Source: Streptomyces sp. NBC_00442 (GTDB taxonomy: Bacteria > Actinomycetota > Actinomycetes > Streptomycetales > Streptomycetaceae). From it: a stretch of DNA of 64,000 bases. Below the pieces are notes generated by a model. It had not been told where the DNA came from, searched no databases, and saw only the letters and a program-made list of their open reading frames with translations. The stretch is taken from contig NZ_CP107918.1 in NCBI RefSeq assembly GCF_036014195.1, forward strand, positions 3,472,001-3,536,000, in the 5' to 3' direction. Position 1 is the first letter of the stretch. Every line of letters begins with the position of its first letter. Of the stretch, positions 21,248 through 28,945 are shown one piece after another. The translations under genes were made by a program, and so were the position numbers.

Positions 21248-21472
21248 TCAAGCCGCGTGTTGGGTGGTGCGGAGGCGGATCACGTACTCGGCCGGCGCAT
21301 CGACCGGGACCCTGCGGAGTCCACCGATCAGGACGGACTCCAGCGCGCCGGTGCGGATCAGCGCGAAGCAGGTGGTTCTGCCGACGCGGAGTCGGCGGGC
21401 GGCTTCCTCGACGGTCAGCAGCACCAGCGTCGGATCTGCCGCGTGGGACACGGCGTCATGGGCTTCAGGCAT
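21248..21472 (-). CDS. xis: Excisionase-like helix-turn-helix protein (Xis)
   Basis: 74 residues with a MerR/excisionase-type winged helix: LLTVEEAARRLRVGRTTCFALIRTGALESVLIGGLRRVPVDA. AAGGAG lies 7 bp upstream of the ATG. Directly upstream of int on the same strand, as in nearly all AICEs. It should bend DNA at attL/attR and promote excision. Confidence 0.9.
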   Translation of the reverse strand: MPEAHDAVSHAADPTLVLLTVEEAARRLRVGRTTCFALIRTGALESVLIGGLRRVPVDAPAEYVIRLRTTQHAA

Positions 21473-21495
21473 GGGCTCGCTCCTTGGCGGGCCGC

Positions 21496-21726
21496 CACAG
21501 AAACCACGAAATACACAGAAACCCGGGGCAGGGGGCCTGACCTGCGAAAACCTCTGTGGGGGTGGTCCGCCACAGAAACCGCAGGAAGTCCCACAGAAAT
21601 AAGGGCCCGGGGTGGGCGGGTATTTGTGTGGGACTTCCGTGGGTTTCTGTGGCGGACCACCCGAGGCAGCGTTTGTACAGGTCAGAGGCCAGGTGGGGCC
21701 ATTTCTGTGATTCTGTGGTTTCTGTG
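21496..21726. repeat. Iteron-like array with 40-bp inverted repeat (putative replication origin or Xis site)
   Basis: Seven copies of CACAGAAA or its reverse TTTCTGTG occur in 230 bp: forward at 21496, 21514, 21571 and 21592; reverse at 21644, 21702 and 21719. Copies at the centre belong to an imperfect ~40-bp inverted repeat (21561-21600 with 21624-21663). It lies in the intergenic gap between the replication gene and xis. Direct and inverted iterons fit an origin for the Rep module; binding by Xis is the alternative. Confidence 0.65.
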
Positions 21727-21733
21727 GCGGGGG

Positions 21734-23284
21734 TCAGACGGTCGGGTCGCTGAGCTGGGGGTGGATGAGGTAGCGCGGGGACGGCGGCCGGCCCCTGCCT
21801 CCGGTGCGCTGGACGAGCTGGCAGCGGATGAACCCGTGGTCCTCCAGCAGCTCCAGCGCGGGATCCAGATCAGCGACCGTGGGGAACTCGGAGCGGGAGA
21901 GCTTCACCATCAGGTCGCGCTTGCTGACCTCGCCCCAGTGCTGGGTGCGCAGCAGCTCCAGCACGGCATGGCCGCGGTTGGCGGTGTGGTCGGCGCCCAT
22001 GAGGTCGAAGACCACCAGCGCGTGACCGGTGAAGTAGTCGATCAGCTTCACCGCTGCGCGCATGGTGTCTGCGCTGACGGGCTCGGTGTGGCCGTTCGTG
22101 GGATGCGCGGCCAGGTGAAGGAGCCCGGCCAGGCGGCAGGTTGCGCCGCCCAGCTTGTTGGCCCAGTTCCCGACGTGAGCGAGGTCGCCCCCACGGGGCC
22201 GCAGCCGCGGTTCCTGGCGCTCCTCGAACGCAACGAGGACGTCGCCCGCGTCCGGGGAGAGCTGGAGTACCGCCGGGTCCGTCCAGTCCGCCAGGGACAT
22301 GGTCAGGGCGGTGATCTTCTCCTCGTAGGTGGTAGCCACCGCGTCCGGGATCGGGTCGGGCAGGATCGTTCGGTGCCCGACGAGCGAGGTCGGCAGGGAG
22401 TAAAAGAACCTGGCCAACAGGCCTCGGTCGTTGGCTCCCTTGATGCGGCCGATGTCCTCCAGGACGGAGGGCTGCACGGTCAGGCCCATGGTCAGGGCAG
22501 GGGACTCGATGAACTCCTCGCGGCCCCGGCGGTCCACCCTCAGCCGGTCGCCTGCCTGCCCGCGCAGGAAGACGTCCAGGTTCGGGGTGCCGGAGTAGCG
22601 GCCGGCGATGATGTCGAAGATGCCGCCCTCGGCGGACATCACGGAGAGCCTGCCGCCCTGTTCGGCCAGGAGTGAGGCGATGACCTCCGGGGTGGCGTCA
22701 TCGGCCAGCAGACGGGGCTTGGCGGGCACCGTGACCGCCTCGGCGGCCTGCGCGAGGCCGATGGCCTCGGCGACGAGCTGGTCGCGCTTGTCAGCGTCGG
22801 CGCGGGCCGCCTTGGCCGCCGCGTTGTCCGCGACCTCCCTGGCGAGCCTGGCGGTGATCTCCGCCTCCACGATCCGCCCGGCGGACTGCGTAACCAGCAG
22901 CGCTTCGCAGCGGTACAGCGGGTCGGCCATCAAGTTGAACACGGCTGACTTGCGGTTGCCTGGCGGCAGCGCGACGACCACGAACACGTTCACGGGCTCG
23001 CGCCACCGGCTGCGGACGTGGACCACGGCGCGGCCCCCGGCAGCAGTGCCGAGCACGGCGAGCGCGAGGGAGGCGGCCATGTCCACGGGTGTCTGCGTCT
23101 CTTCCGCGACCGCGCGCACGTAGTCGCCCAGCCAGGCCGGGAAGACCTCGGTGGGGAACGCCGGCAGTTCCCGGCGGGCGGTGAGTGGGATCGGCTCCTC
23201 CCACGGCGCGGCCGCTGCCTCCTGAGCGTCCAGTGCTTCGAAGCCCGCCCACAGCTCCGAGCTGTCCACGGGCTGTGTGGTCAT
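21734..23284 (-). CDS. DUF3987-type replication protein
   Basis: 516 residues. The N-terminal part has AFPTEVFPAWLGDYVRAVAEET, and a P-loop-like region VVVALPPGNRKSAVFNLM follows near residue 105. The middle contains LLADDATPEVIASLLAEQGGRLSVMSAEGG and FLRGQAGDRLRVDRRGRE, the conserved pattern of DUF3987/YfjI proteins found with Prim-Pol proteins in actinobacterial plasmids and AICEs. It probably acts as the helicase-like partner in element replication. Its start overlaps the Prim-Pol stop by 4 bp. The C-terminal end looks like a winged helix (SKRDLMVKLSRSEFPTVADL). Confidence 0.8.
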   Translation of the reverse strand: MTTQPVDSSELWAGFEALDAQEAAAAPWEEPIPLTARRELPAFPTEVFPAWLGDYVRAVAEETQTPVDMAASLALAVLGTAAGGRAVVHVRSRWREPVNVFVVVALPPGNRKSAVFNLMADPLYRCEALLVTQSAGRIVEAEITARLAREVADNAAAKAARADADKRDQLVAEAIGLAQAAEAVTVPAKPRLLADDATPEVIASLLAEQGGRLSVMSAEGGIFDIIAGRYSGTPNLDVFLRGQAGDRLRVDRRGREEFIESPALTMGLTVQPSVLEDIGRIKGANDRGLLARFFYSLPTSLVGHRTILPDPIPDAVATTYEEKITALTMSLADWTDPAVLQLSPDAGDVLVAFEERQEPRLRPRGGDLAHVGNWANKLGGATCRLAGLLHLAAHPTNGHTEPVSADTMRAAVKLIDYFTGHALVVFDLMGADHTANRGHAVLELLRTQHWGEVSKRDLMVKLSRSEFPTVADLDPALELLEDHGFIRCQLVQRTGGRGRPPSPRYLIHPQLSDPTV

Positions 23285-24207
23285 GCCGCCCCTCCCAGGG
23301 TGTTGCGGGCGCTGCGCTGGATGCCGTCGCGGATGCTGGCCGCGATACGGGAAGGCGCGAGCCCCTCCGGTGCGGCGGCGGTGAGCGCGTCGGTGACCTC
23401 CGTCTCCGTGAGGGTCCCCGTGGCGATGAGGCGGCCGAGGGCGTACGCCGCGTTGTAGAGCGTGGTGTTCTGGGCTCCGGTGACGGCGGCAGCCACCTTG
23501 GCGACCTCACCGTTCAGGGCGGCCGACGCGTACCGGTCCGCCTTGCCGATCCGGGAGCGGAGCACGGCTACAGGAACGGGGGCGGGTGCGGGCGGCGTGA
23601 TGAGGAGGTCACAGAGCCACGTGGGGAGGGGGGCCGGGGGTGCGTCGTGAATGATCTCGTACGAGCCGGTGCCCACCGTGCTGCCGGCCGCGACCACGTA
23701 TCCACCCCAGGCTCGCGTGTCGACCTTCCACCCAAGGCGTCCTGCGCTCCCACGTAGCTGCTTTTCGGCAGGGGCGGTGAAGTACACGTGCTGTCCGCCA
23801 CGGCGGGTGCGCACCGTGAACGTCTCGGTCGGCAGTCGCTCACTGGCTCGCTCGCAGAGCATCGCAAACACGTCCAGACCGTCCGTGCCCCCTGCCCATT
23901 CCTGGGGTGCGGGTCCGTCGTCGTCCTTGGGGATGTCGAGGTCCACGACCAAGAGTCCAGCCGGGCCGGTAGCGATGCCGACGTTGTAGGGGGCCGCCTT
24001 CCAGCACGCGGTGATGCTCCCGGGGTCGAGGGTGGCGCGCTGTTCGGGGGTGCGGTGGCCGTCCGCGCAGCGGCCCGTGCGGGGGCAGTTGCGTTCGGGG
24101 TGCCCTGCGGGCCGCTTGTCCCCGGGGCGCAGGGGGAAGACGGGCCAGCCGCGCTCAGCGGCGGCCAGGGCGGCGCGCAGCAGCGTCGGGGCGGGGGTTG
24201 GTGTCAT
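23281..24207 (-). CDS. Bifunctional DNA primase/polymerase (Prim-Pol)
   Basis: 308 residues. The Prim-Pol fold is shown by AALAAAERGWPVFPLRPGDKRP, NVGIATGPAGLLVVDLDIPKDD (the metal-binding D-x-D) and FTVRTRRGGQHVYFTAP (the s-x-H motif). It synthesises primers and extends them; in AICEs it replaces a Rep initiator. Coupled with the DUF3987 gene by a 4-bp overlap. No DNA-binding initiator is recognised, so the pair may also recognise the origin at 21.5 kb. Confidence 0.9.
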   Translation of the reverse strand: MTPTPAPTLLRAALAAAERGWPVFPLRPGDKRPAGHPERNCPRTGRCADGHRTPEQRATLDPGSITACWKAAPYNVGIATGPAGLLVVDLDIPKDDDGPAPQEWAGGTDGLDVFAMLCERASERLPTETFTVRTRRGGQHVYFTAPAEKQLRGSAGRLGWKVDTRAWGGYVVAAGSTVGTGSYEIIHDAPPAPLPTWLCDLLITPPAPAPVPVAVLRSRIGKADRYASAALNGEVAKVAAAVTGAQNTTLYNAAYALGRLIATGTLTETEVTDALTAAAPEGLAPSRIAASIRDGIQRSARNTLGGAA

Positions 24208-24243
24208 GCTGGGGTGCTCCTGTTTCTGCGAAGGGACTGGGCA

Positions 24244-24286
24244 AGCCGGGGCGGTCGCGGTCTTTGGAGAGAGGCGACCGCCCCGG
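24244..24286 (-). promoter_or_regulatory. Leader hairpin before the replication operon (repeated element)
   Basis: Stem CCGGGGCGGTCGC/GCGACCGCCCCGG at 24246-24286. A 35-nt stretch starting AGCCGGGGCGG is identical at 24244-24278 and 31216-31250. Each copy lies just upstream of the first gene of a leftward operon, so it may be a terminator for the previous transcript or an attenuator. Confidence 0.5.
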
Positions 24287-24292
24287 GCACAG

Positions 24293-24583
24293 CTACAGGT
24301 CGGTGAGCGCGGCGGTGGGGATCTCGTAGACGTCGATGACGTCCTTGACTCCGTGCCAGCGGCCGGGGGTGTGGTGGATGTAGACCACGTGGAGCGGGAT
24401 TCCGTCGCGGCCGGTGAAGGCGTAGACGTTGACCGTGTCCACGTTCTTGGGGCTCTTGCGGGCGCTGCGGATGTGGGACAGGGCCGCGATCACGCTGACG
24501 CGCTCGGGCCTGTAGCTGAGACCGTCGACCTGCGTGTGCATCGTGGGGTGCTGCGTGGTGCTCAGGGCGGGACTGGAGCTCAT
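24293..24583 (-). CDS. Conserved AICE hypothetical protein
   Basis: 96 residues, not recognised. Soluble, with a C-terminal half that looks like a small alpha/beta domain (TVNVYAFTGRDGIPLHVVYIHHTP ending in VIDVYEIPTAALTDL). GAAGAGAG precedes the ATG. It sits between the transfer and replication blocks of the AICE, downstream in the leftward gene string. Confidence 0.6.
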   Translation of the reverse strand: MSSSPALSTTQHPTMHTQVDGLSYRPERVSVIAALSHIRSARKSPKNVDTVNVYAFTGRDGIPLHVVYIHHTPGRWHGVKDVIDVYEIPTAALTDL

Positions 24584-24595
24584 GGCGATCTCTCT

Positions 24596-24898
24596 TCAGT
24601 GGTGGTGGAGCCAGAGGGCGTATTCCTGGCGGACGTAGCCGCGGGGGTCTTGGGTGCGGGGGCCGTCCGCGTGGTCGATCTCGATCAGCCGGAGGGCTGC
24701 TTCGGTGGCGCAGGTCGCGGCGTCGCCGCTGACGGGGTCGTCGTCGGTGAGGGCGATGCGATCCAGGAGCGCGGCCTTGCGGAGCCAGAACTCCCGCACA
24801 CGGATCCCGCCACGGCAGTCGCGGGCCCCGCGCACGGTCCAGCCGATCTCGCTGATGACGCTCGGCGCAGTGGCGTATGCCGCCTCGGGCCCGGTCAC
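24596..24898 (-). CDS. AICE hypothetical protein
   Basis: 100 residues, not recognised, ending in a His-rich WLHHH. Predicted helical and soluble. The GTG start overlaps the stop of the upstream membrane protein by 4 bp, so it is translated as part of that operon. Confidence 0.6.
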   Translation of the reverse strand: MTGPEAAYATAPSVISEIGWTVRGARDCRGGIRVREFWLRKAALLDRIALTDDDPVSGDAATCATEAALRLIEIDHADGPRTQDPRGYVRQEYALWLHHH

Positions 24899-25500
24899 CA
24901 GTCCTTCCCTTCGGTGGAAGGCAGTTCGGGCAGTCCGGCGTCCGTGATGGCCTGCGGGTTGTAGCCGGGAAGGCCAGCGCGGGTGATGAGGGCGTTGGCG
25001 AGCTGTTCGGCGTAGGCGGCGCCGGAGCGGGCTACCTCGATCTGTGCTCCAGCGCGCAGGGCCTCCACGCGCTCAACGTGGGCGTGGACTTCGCGCTGGC
25101 CGAGGGTCTGCCGCTCGTACGTGACTGCTTCTCGGCGGTCGGTGCGCCAGTAGCGGGCGGCGAGTCCGTAGGCGACGGCGGTGGCCAGGGCCCAGAGCAG
25201 GATCGGGAGGGAGAGGCCATCGGCGTATCCGGCGACTCCGGCCAGGGCCAGGCCGCCGGATGCGGCGAACGCGGTTCCGGCGATCACGCTGCCGCCGACG
25301 TGGTTGCCGGAGGAGAAGGCGCCGGCCGCCGCGGCTCCGGCGGCGAGGACGACCATCAGCGCCGCGTTGCCGACGGAGTGTTCGGCGCCGTTGGCGTTCC
25401 AGATCCGGCCCAGGATCAGCACGGTCGTGGTGGCCAGTGCGGGGGCTGCCTTGGGGGCGAGGTCGAGGGCCCAGTGCCGGTAGGTGATGGGCTCGTTCAT
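24895..25500 (-). CDS. Multi-pass membrane protein of the transfer region
   Basis: 201 residues from ATG 25500 (MNEPITYRHWALDL). About four membrane helices occupy residues 17-125, followed by a soluble helical tail. The start overlaps the upstream gene by 4 bp. The position in the traB operon and topology fit a spread (Spd) or mating-associated membrane protein, but sequence alone does not name it. Confidence 0.7.
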   Translation of the reverse strand: MNEPITYRHWALDLAPKAAPALATTTVLILGRIWNANGAEHSVGNAALMVVLAAGAAAAGAFSSGNHVGGSVIAGTAFAASGGLALAGVAGYADGLSLPILLWALATAVAYGLAARYWRTDRREAVTYERQTLGQREVHAHVERVEALRAGAQIEVARSGAAYAEQLANALITRAGLPGYNPQAITDAGLPELPSTEGKDW

Positions 25501-25697
25501 CCCTGGCCCCCGAGGTCGGACACGGCGCTCAGGACAGCGGTGGTGAGTTCGTTGATGGGGCCGGAGGCTCCGGTGGAGGCGAGGAAGAAGCCGAACATGA
25601 TGGCGATGAACGCGGAGCCGTAGCCGAGGGTCTTGGAGCGGAGCAGGAAGAACAGGACCAGTCCGAACAGGGCGACGAGCGAGAGGGTGATGGCCAT
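25497..25697 (-). CDS. Small membrane protein, Spd-like
   Basis: 66 residues with two hydrophobic helices (LSLVALFGLVLFFLL and SAFIAIMFGFFLAST). Overlaps the next gene by 4 bp. Small two-helix proteins of this kind accompany traB in Streptomyces plasmids and AICEs. Confidence 0.7.
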   Translation of the reverse strand: MAITLSLVALFGLVLFFLLRSKTLGYGSAFIAIMFGFFLASTGASGPINELTTAVLSAVSDLGGQG

Positions 25698-25700
25698 GGG

Positions 25701-25982
25701 TTATCCCTTCGGGGCGAACGTCTTGCGGGGGGCGGGGTTGGCGTCGCGGTAGAGGTGAAGCCAGAGGTTGTAGAGGTGGCGGCCGATCCGGATGCGCTTG
25801 CCGTGGCCGTCGCAGCGGCGGCAGTGCTTGCCGCGCTTGAGGCGGCCCTTGCGGTCGGTCTTCATCGCGTAGCCGAAGCCCTTGCACTTGCGGCAGGTGC
25901 CGAACGGGCTGGACGCGCACACGCTGACGTAACCGAGTGTGACGATGAGCAGGCAGGCGCTAGCAAGGAGGATGGGGGTCAT
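25701..25982 (-). CDS. Membrane-anchored protein with DnaJ-like zinc motifs
   Basis: 93 residues. A single N-terminal membrane helix (LLASACLLIVTLGYVSV) precedes two CxxCxGxG motifs, CRKCKGFG and CRRCDGHG, spaced ~25 residues apart, as in the DnaJ zinc domain. The C-terminus is basic. No J-domain is present. It lies 3 bp from the next gene in the transfer operon. Function unknown; a zinc-bound cytoplasmic domain at the membrane is the only supported inference. Confidence 0.75.
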   Translation of the reverse strand: MTPILLASACLLIVTLGYVSVCASSPFGTCRKCKGFGYAMKTDRKGRLKRGKHCRRCDGHGKRIRIGRHLYNLWLHLYRDANPAPRKTFAPKG

Positions 25983-26024
25983 GGAGTGCCTTCCGGGCGG
26001 GGATTCCGGTGTTTTCGCAGGTCG

Positions 26025-26115
26025 GCTGCTAGGTGCGAGATCGCTGATGGGGAGCGGTTCGGGGTGCTAGCGGGGGTGCTAGACCTAGCAGCGATGGCCG
26101 CTAGGTCTAGCAGCG
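26025..26115. repeat. clt-like repeat cluster beside traB
   Basis: Five copies of a GCTGCTAG-like octamer occur in 90 bp: GCTGCTAG at 26025, GGTGCTAG at 26063 and 26075 (12-bp period), and the reverse CTAGCAGC at 26085 and 26107. The last sits within CTAGGTCTAGCAGCG. It directly follows the traB stop at 26123. Streptomyces TraB proteins recognise 8-bp repeats (clt/TRS) usually next to traB, so this is the best candidate. Confidence 0.6.
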
Positions 26116-26122
26116 GTGCGAG

Positions 26123-28288
26123 TCAGCCCCCGACGCGCTTTCCATCACGGAGGGTGATGACGGCCGTGATGTCGGCGCGGGCGATTCCGCGTCGGGTGGT
26201 GCCCTTGCCGGTGGTGGTGGAGCCCCAGACGTCCTGGGCGGTGATGCCGTGCGGCTTGAGGTTCGTGGTGACCGTCTCGGCCTTCCAGCCGCTGTAGACC
26301 TCGGGGCGCAGTGCGGCGAGGCGGGCGGCGACCTTCTCGTTCCAGACCTTCTCCTCATCGGCCGGCACGACCCTGAGGATGTCGGCGAGGAGGTCGAAGG
26401 AGGCTTCCCCGCTCTCGGGTTCCTGGCCGATGGCGTGGCCCGTGACGTTGCCGTACTCCTCGCGCATCCGGCGGGCCCGCACAACGACCTGTTCGGCGGC
26501 CACCGCGTCGACGAACGCTGAGGCGACGATGCGCGGGTCGTCGCCCTCACCAGCCATCCAGCAGATGCCACGGTCGGTCCGGGAGAACATCGTGGCCCGG
26601 TACCCCGCCTTGTACATCGAGGTCCCCAGCACCATGTCGTTGGCGGGCTGGCCCATGACCTTCAGGCAGAACCGCAGCACCGCGTTCGCGGAGATGCCGG
26701 TAGGCAGCGACTTCGCGTCGGGACGCTGGGTACCGAAGAGCGTCACCATGCCGAGGGCCGGACCGCGCTTGCACAGGTCGGTGCAGATCTCTTCGAGTTC
26801 CTTGCCGTACTTCTCGTGCTCGAAGGGGACCTGGCACTCATCGAATCCGGCAACGATCGGGTGCAGGCCCAGGCTCTTGTCGTTGGCCAGCTCGGCAGTC
26901 ACCTTCGACTCCGGGCAACGCGAGCGCGGCAGCGACTTGATGACCTTCGCCCGGCGCCGCAGCTCGGCCCGCAGCTCCCGCAGCGATTCGAGGACGTAGA
27001 GGATGTCCTCATCCTCATCCCCCGCCCGGTAGCGGTGACAGACAGGCTCCAGCGCACCGAAGTCGCCAGTGCCCTTGAAGTCGAACGCGTAGAGCTGAGC
27101 GCGCGGGTCCAGAGCGGCGATCAGCAGGAACAGACGCATCAAGAACGTCTTGCCCATACGCGGGATAGAACCGACGACCACACTGGCGAACATCAGGGTC
27201 ACGGCCACATCGGCCATGCGCTGGTCGTTGCCGAAGACCACCGGCTTGAACAGGTCCACGCTGCCCGACTTCAGCAGCGGCCAGGCAGGCTTCTTGGTCT
27301 CGTTCATGGGCTTGTCGCCCACCCACAGGACCAGACGCCCCTCATGCTCGGTCGGGTCGGAGGACGGCCACACCGATCCGACCTTTCGGCGCAGGCCGGA
27401 AGCGAGCGGCTTACGAGCCTCCATGATGTCCTCCGGGGTGACACCCCACGGGAGATCGAGATCGGCGCGGTAGCCGGGCCCGTCCCGGGTGATCTCCGAG
27501 GTGAACCGCAGGCCGTTCATGTCGCCGCCCTTCTTGATGGCGGCCGACAGCTTCGCGTTGCCGATGTTGTCCAGCGCCCGGAGCACGAGCATCCCGGTGA
27601 GCTTCTGCAGCTCCGTCTTCAGCACGGCCGGGCCGATCACCGGCTGATCCTTCGGGGCACCCCAGAAACCGGCGGCGAGCACGGCGGCCGACGCGAACAC
27701 GGCGAGCCAGCCGGGCGCCATGACGTACATGGTCAGCGCGAAGCCGGTACCGAAGATCAGCGCCACCACGGTGACCAGCGTCCGCAGCCGCACCCGACTG
27801 TCACGCTGCCGCGACAGCTTCAGGTACTCGGCGGTGTTCTCCTTGTAGACCTCGTACGCGCGGAGCGGGGCCGCCTCGGCGTCCCACACCCACGCGTTGG
27901 TGTCGCGGACCAGGCGGGCCACGCCGCGCGGGGCATTCAGCCCGAGCTGGTACGCGTACCAGGGGGTGCGGATCCCGTGGAAGGCGGTGGCGTAGAACGC
28001 GTTGCTCGTGGCGCGCTGGGTGGTGGAGACGAACCCCGGCTTCGACTTCAACCAGGAAGGGACGATCGGCAACCGCTTGTAGGTGGTGATCCCCGGGGGC
28101 GGCAGGTCCGGGGAGTCGACCGGCCGCAGCCGCGGCGACTCCGCTTCCTCGTCGTCGTACCGATCGGCCGGCAGGGCGGCCGGGGCGGCCGGGGCCGGGA
28201 TGGTGGGGCGCTTGGTGGTGATGTCGAAGACCTCGGCGCCGGGGCGCTCGGACTCTTCGCTCTCGCCTGCGATGTAGACATCAGACAT
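26123..28288 (-). CDS. traB: FtsK/SpoIIIE-like DNA translocase TraB
   Basis: 721 residues from ATG 28288 (GAAGGAG ~11 bp upstream). A Pro-rich soluble N-terminus is followed by two membrane helices at about residues 170-210. The motor domain has Walker A GSIPRMGKT near residue 374 and Walker B IVAGFDECQ near 483. The C-terminal ~70 residues form a winged-helix-like gamma domain (TTNLKPHGITAQDVWG...TRRGIARADI). It pumps double-stranded DNA into the recipient during mycelial conjugation. The clt-like cluster lies immediately downstream. Confidence 0.95.
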   Translation of the reverse strand: MSDVYIAGESEESERPGAEVFDITTKRPTIPAPAAPAALPADRYDDEEAESPRLRPVDSPDLPPPGITTYKRLPIVPSWLKSKPGFVSTTQRATSNAFYATAFHGIRTPWYAYQLGLNAPRGVARLVRDTNAWVWDAEAAPLRAYEVYKENTAEYLKLSRQRDSRVRLRTLVTVVALIFGTGFALTMYVMAPGWLAVFASAAVLAAGFWGAPKDQPVIGPAVLKTELQKLTGMLVLRALDNIGNAKLSAAIKKGGDMNGLRFTSEITRDGPGYRADLDLPWGVTPEDIMEARKPLASGLRRKVGSVWPSSDPTEHEGRLVLWVGDKPMNETKKPAWPLLKSGSVDLFKPVVFGNDQRMADVAVTLMFASVVVGSIPRMGKTFLMRLFLLIAALDPRAQLYAFDFKGTGDFGALEPVCHRYRAGDEDEDILYVLESLRELRAELRRRAKVIKSLPRSRCPESKVTAELANDKSLGLHPIVAGFDECQVPFEHEKYGKELEEICTDLCKRGPALGMVTLFGTQRPDAKSLPTGISANAVLRFCLKVMGQPANDMVLGTSMYKAGYRATMFSRTDRGICWMAGEGDDPRIVASAFVDAVAAEQVVVRARRMREEYGNVTGHAIGQEPESGEASFDLLADILRVVPADEEKVWNEKVAARLAALRPEVYSGWKAETVTTNLKPHGITAQDVWGSTTTGKGTTRRGIARADITAVITLRDGKRVGG

Positions 28289-28322
28289 GGTTGGGTCTGC
28301 TCCTTCACGGGAGTGAGTGAGC

Positions 28323-28363
28323 CCGGGGCGGCCTCGTTTCCTTGGCCGGGACGGCCGCCCCGG
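28323..28363 (-). promoter_or_regulatory. Leader hairpin before traB
   Basis: CCGGGGCGGCC/GGCCGCCCCGG with a ~19-nt loop, 35 bp upstream of traB. It resembles the hairpins before the two other leftward operons of the element. Terminator or attenuator. Confidence 0.5.
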
Positions 28364-28394
28364 AGCCCAGCTATTTGCGGTGCTTGCTGGTGCG

Positions 28395-28607
28395 TCAGAG
28401 CCGGTTGGGCTGGATGTCGAAGTAGAGGACGGTGAGCTGCTCGGTTCCCATCTGCTGCGCGACGTTGGCCTTGACGGCGTCGTAGATGGCGCTTCGGGTG
28501 ATGCCGGGGCTGGACGTGTCGAGATCACACGTGGCCGTGAAAGTGCCCTGCTCACCGTGGGGGGACTGGACGGTCATGACGTAGTGGAAAGCCGTGGTGT
28601 TGCTCAT
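28395..28607 (-). CDS. AICE hypothetical protein
   Basis: 70 residues (MSNTTAFHYVMTVQSPHGEQ), with a perfect AAGGAGG 7 bp upstream of the ATG. A small alpha/beta protein; family members are common in Streptomyces AICEs but have no known role. Overlaps the stop of the upstream zinc-binding gene by 4 bp. Confidence 0.7.
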   Translation of the reverse strand: MSNTTAFHYVMTVQSPHGEQGTFTATCDLDTSSPGITRSAIYDAVKANVAQQMGTEQLTVLYFDIQPNRL

Positions 28608-28945
28608 GGCTGACCTCCTTCGGGGTAGGCGCAGGGGATGCACATGCCGAGCGAGGCCGGGATGACGTATCCGGCGTCGGTGGAGCACTCGGGGCAGGTT
28701 CGGCGGGCGAGCATCGCCAGGGCGAGCGCGTCCCACTTGGCCGGGGTCATGGGCCGGACGGGCTTGGCCCGGTCAACGCGGTAGAGGTAGGCGGTCAGCG
28801 GCTCTCGCCGGTAGCGCGGTCGCTCCAGTTGGGCGACGACGTCCTGGCCGCCGGGGCGCAGGCCGGCCGCGCGGAGTTGACGGCGCGTGGCCAGCCCGTC
28901 CGGGGCGAGCCTCCAGGAGTAGACGGGTATGCCGTGCCCGGCCAT
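28604..28945 (-). CDS. RRQRL-motif zinc-binding protein
   Basis: 113 residues. It has TRRQLRAAGLRPGGQ near the N-terminus and a zinc knuckle CPECSTDAGY...CIPC near the C-terminus, the layout of RRQRL-type proteins found in Streptomyces transfer regions. The ATG shares one base with the SpdB stop (TGATG), so translation is coupled. Role unknown. Confidence 0.75.
   Translation of the reverse strand: MAGHGIPVYSWRLAPDGLATRRQLRAAGLRPGGQDVVAQLERPRYRREPLTAYLYRVDRAKPVRPMTPAKWDALALAMLARRTCPECSTDAGYVIPASLGMCIPCAYPEGGQP

Noticed and set aside
26816..28435. Open frame antisense to traB
   Set aside because: His/Arg-rich shadow with no recognisable domain opposite a well-supported TraB.
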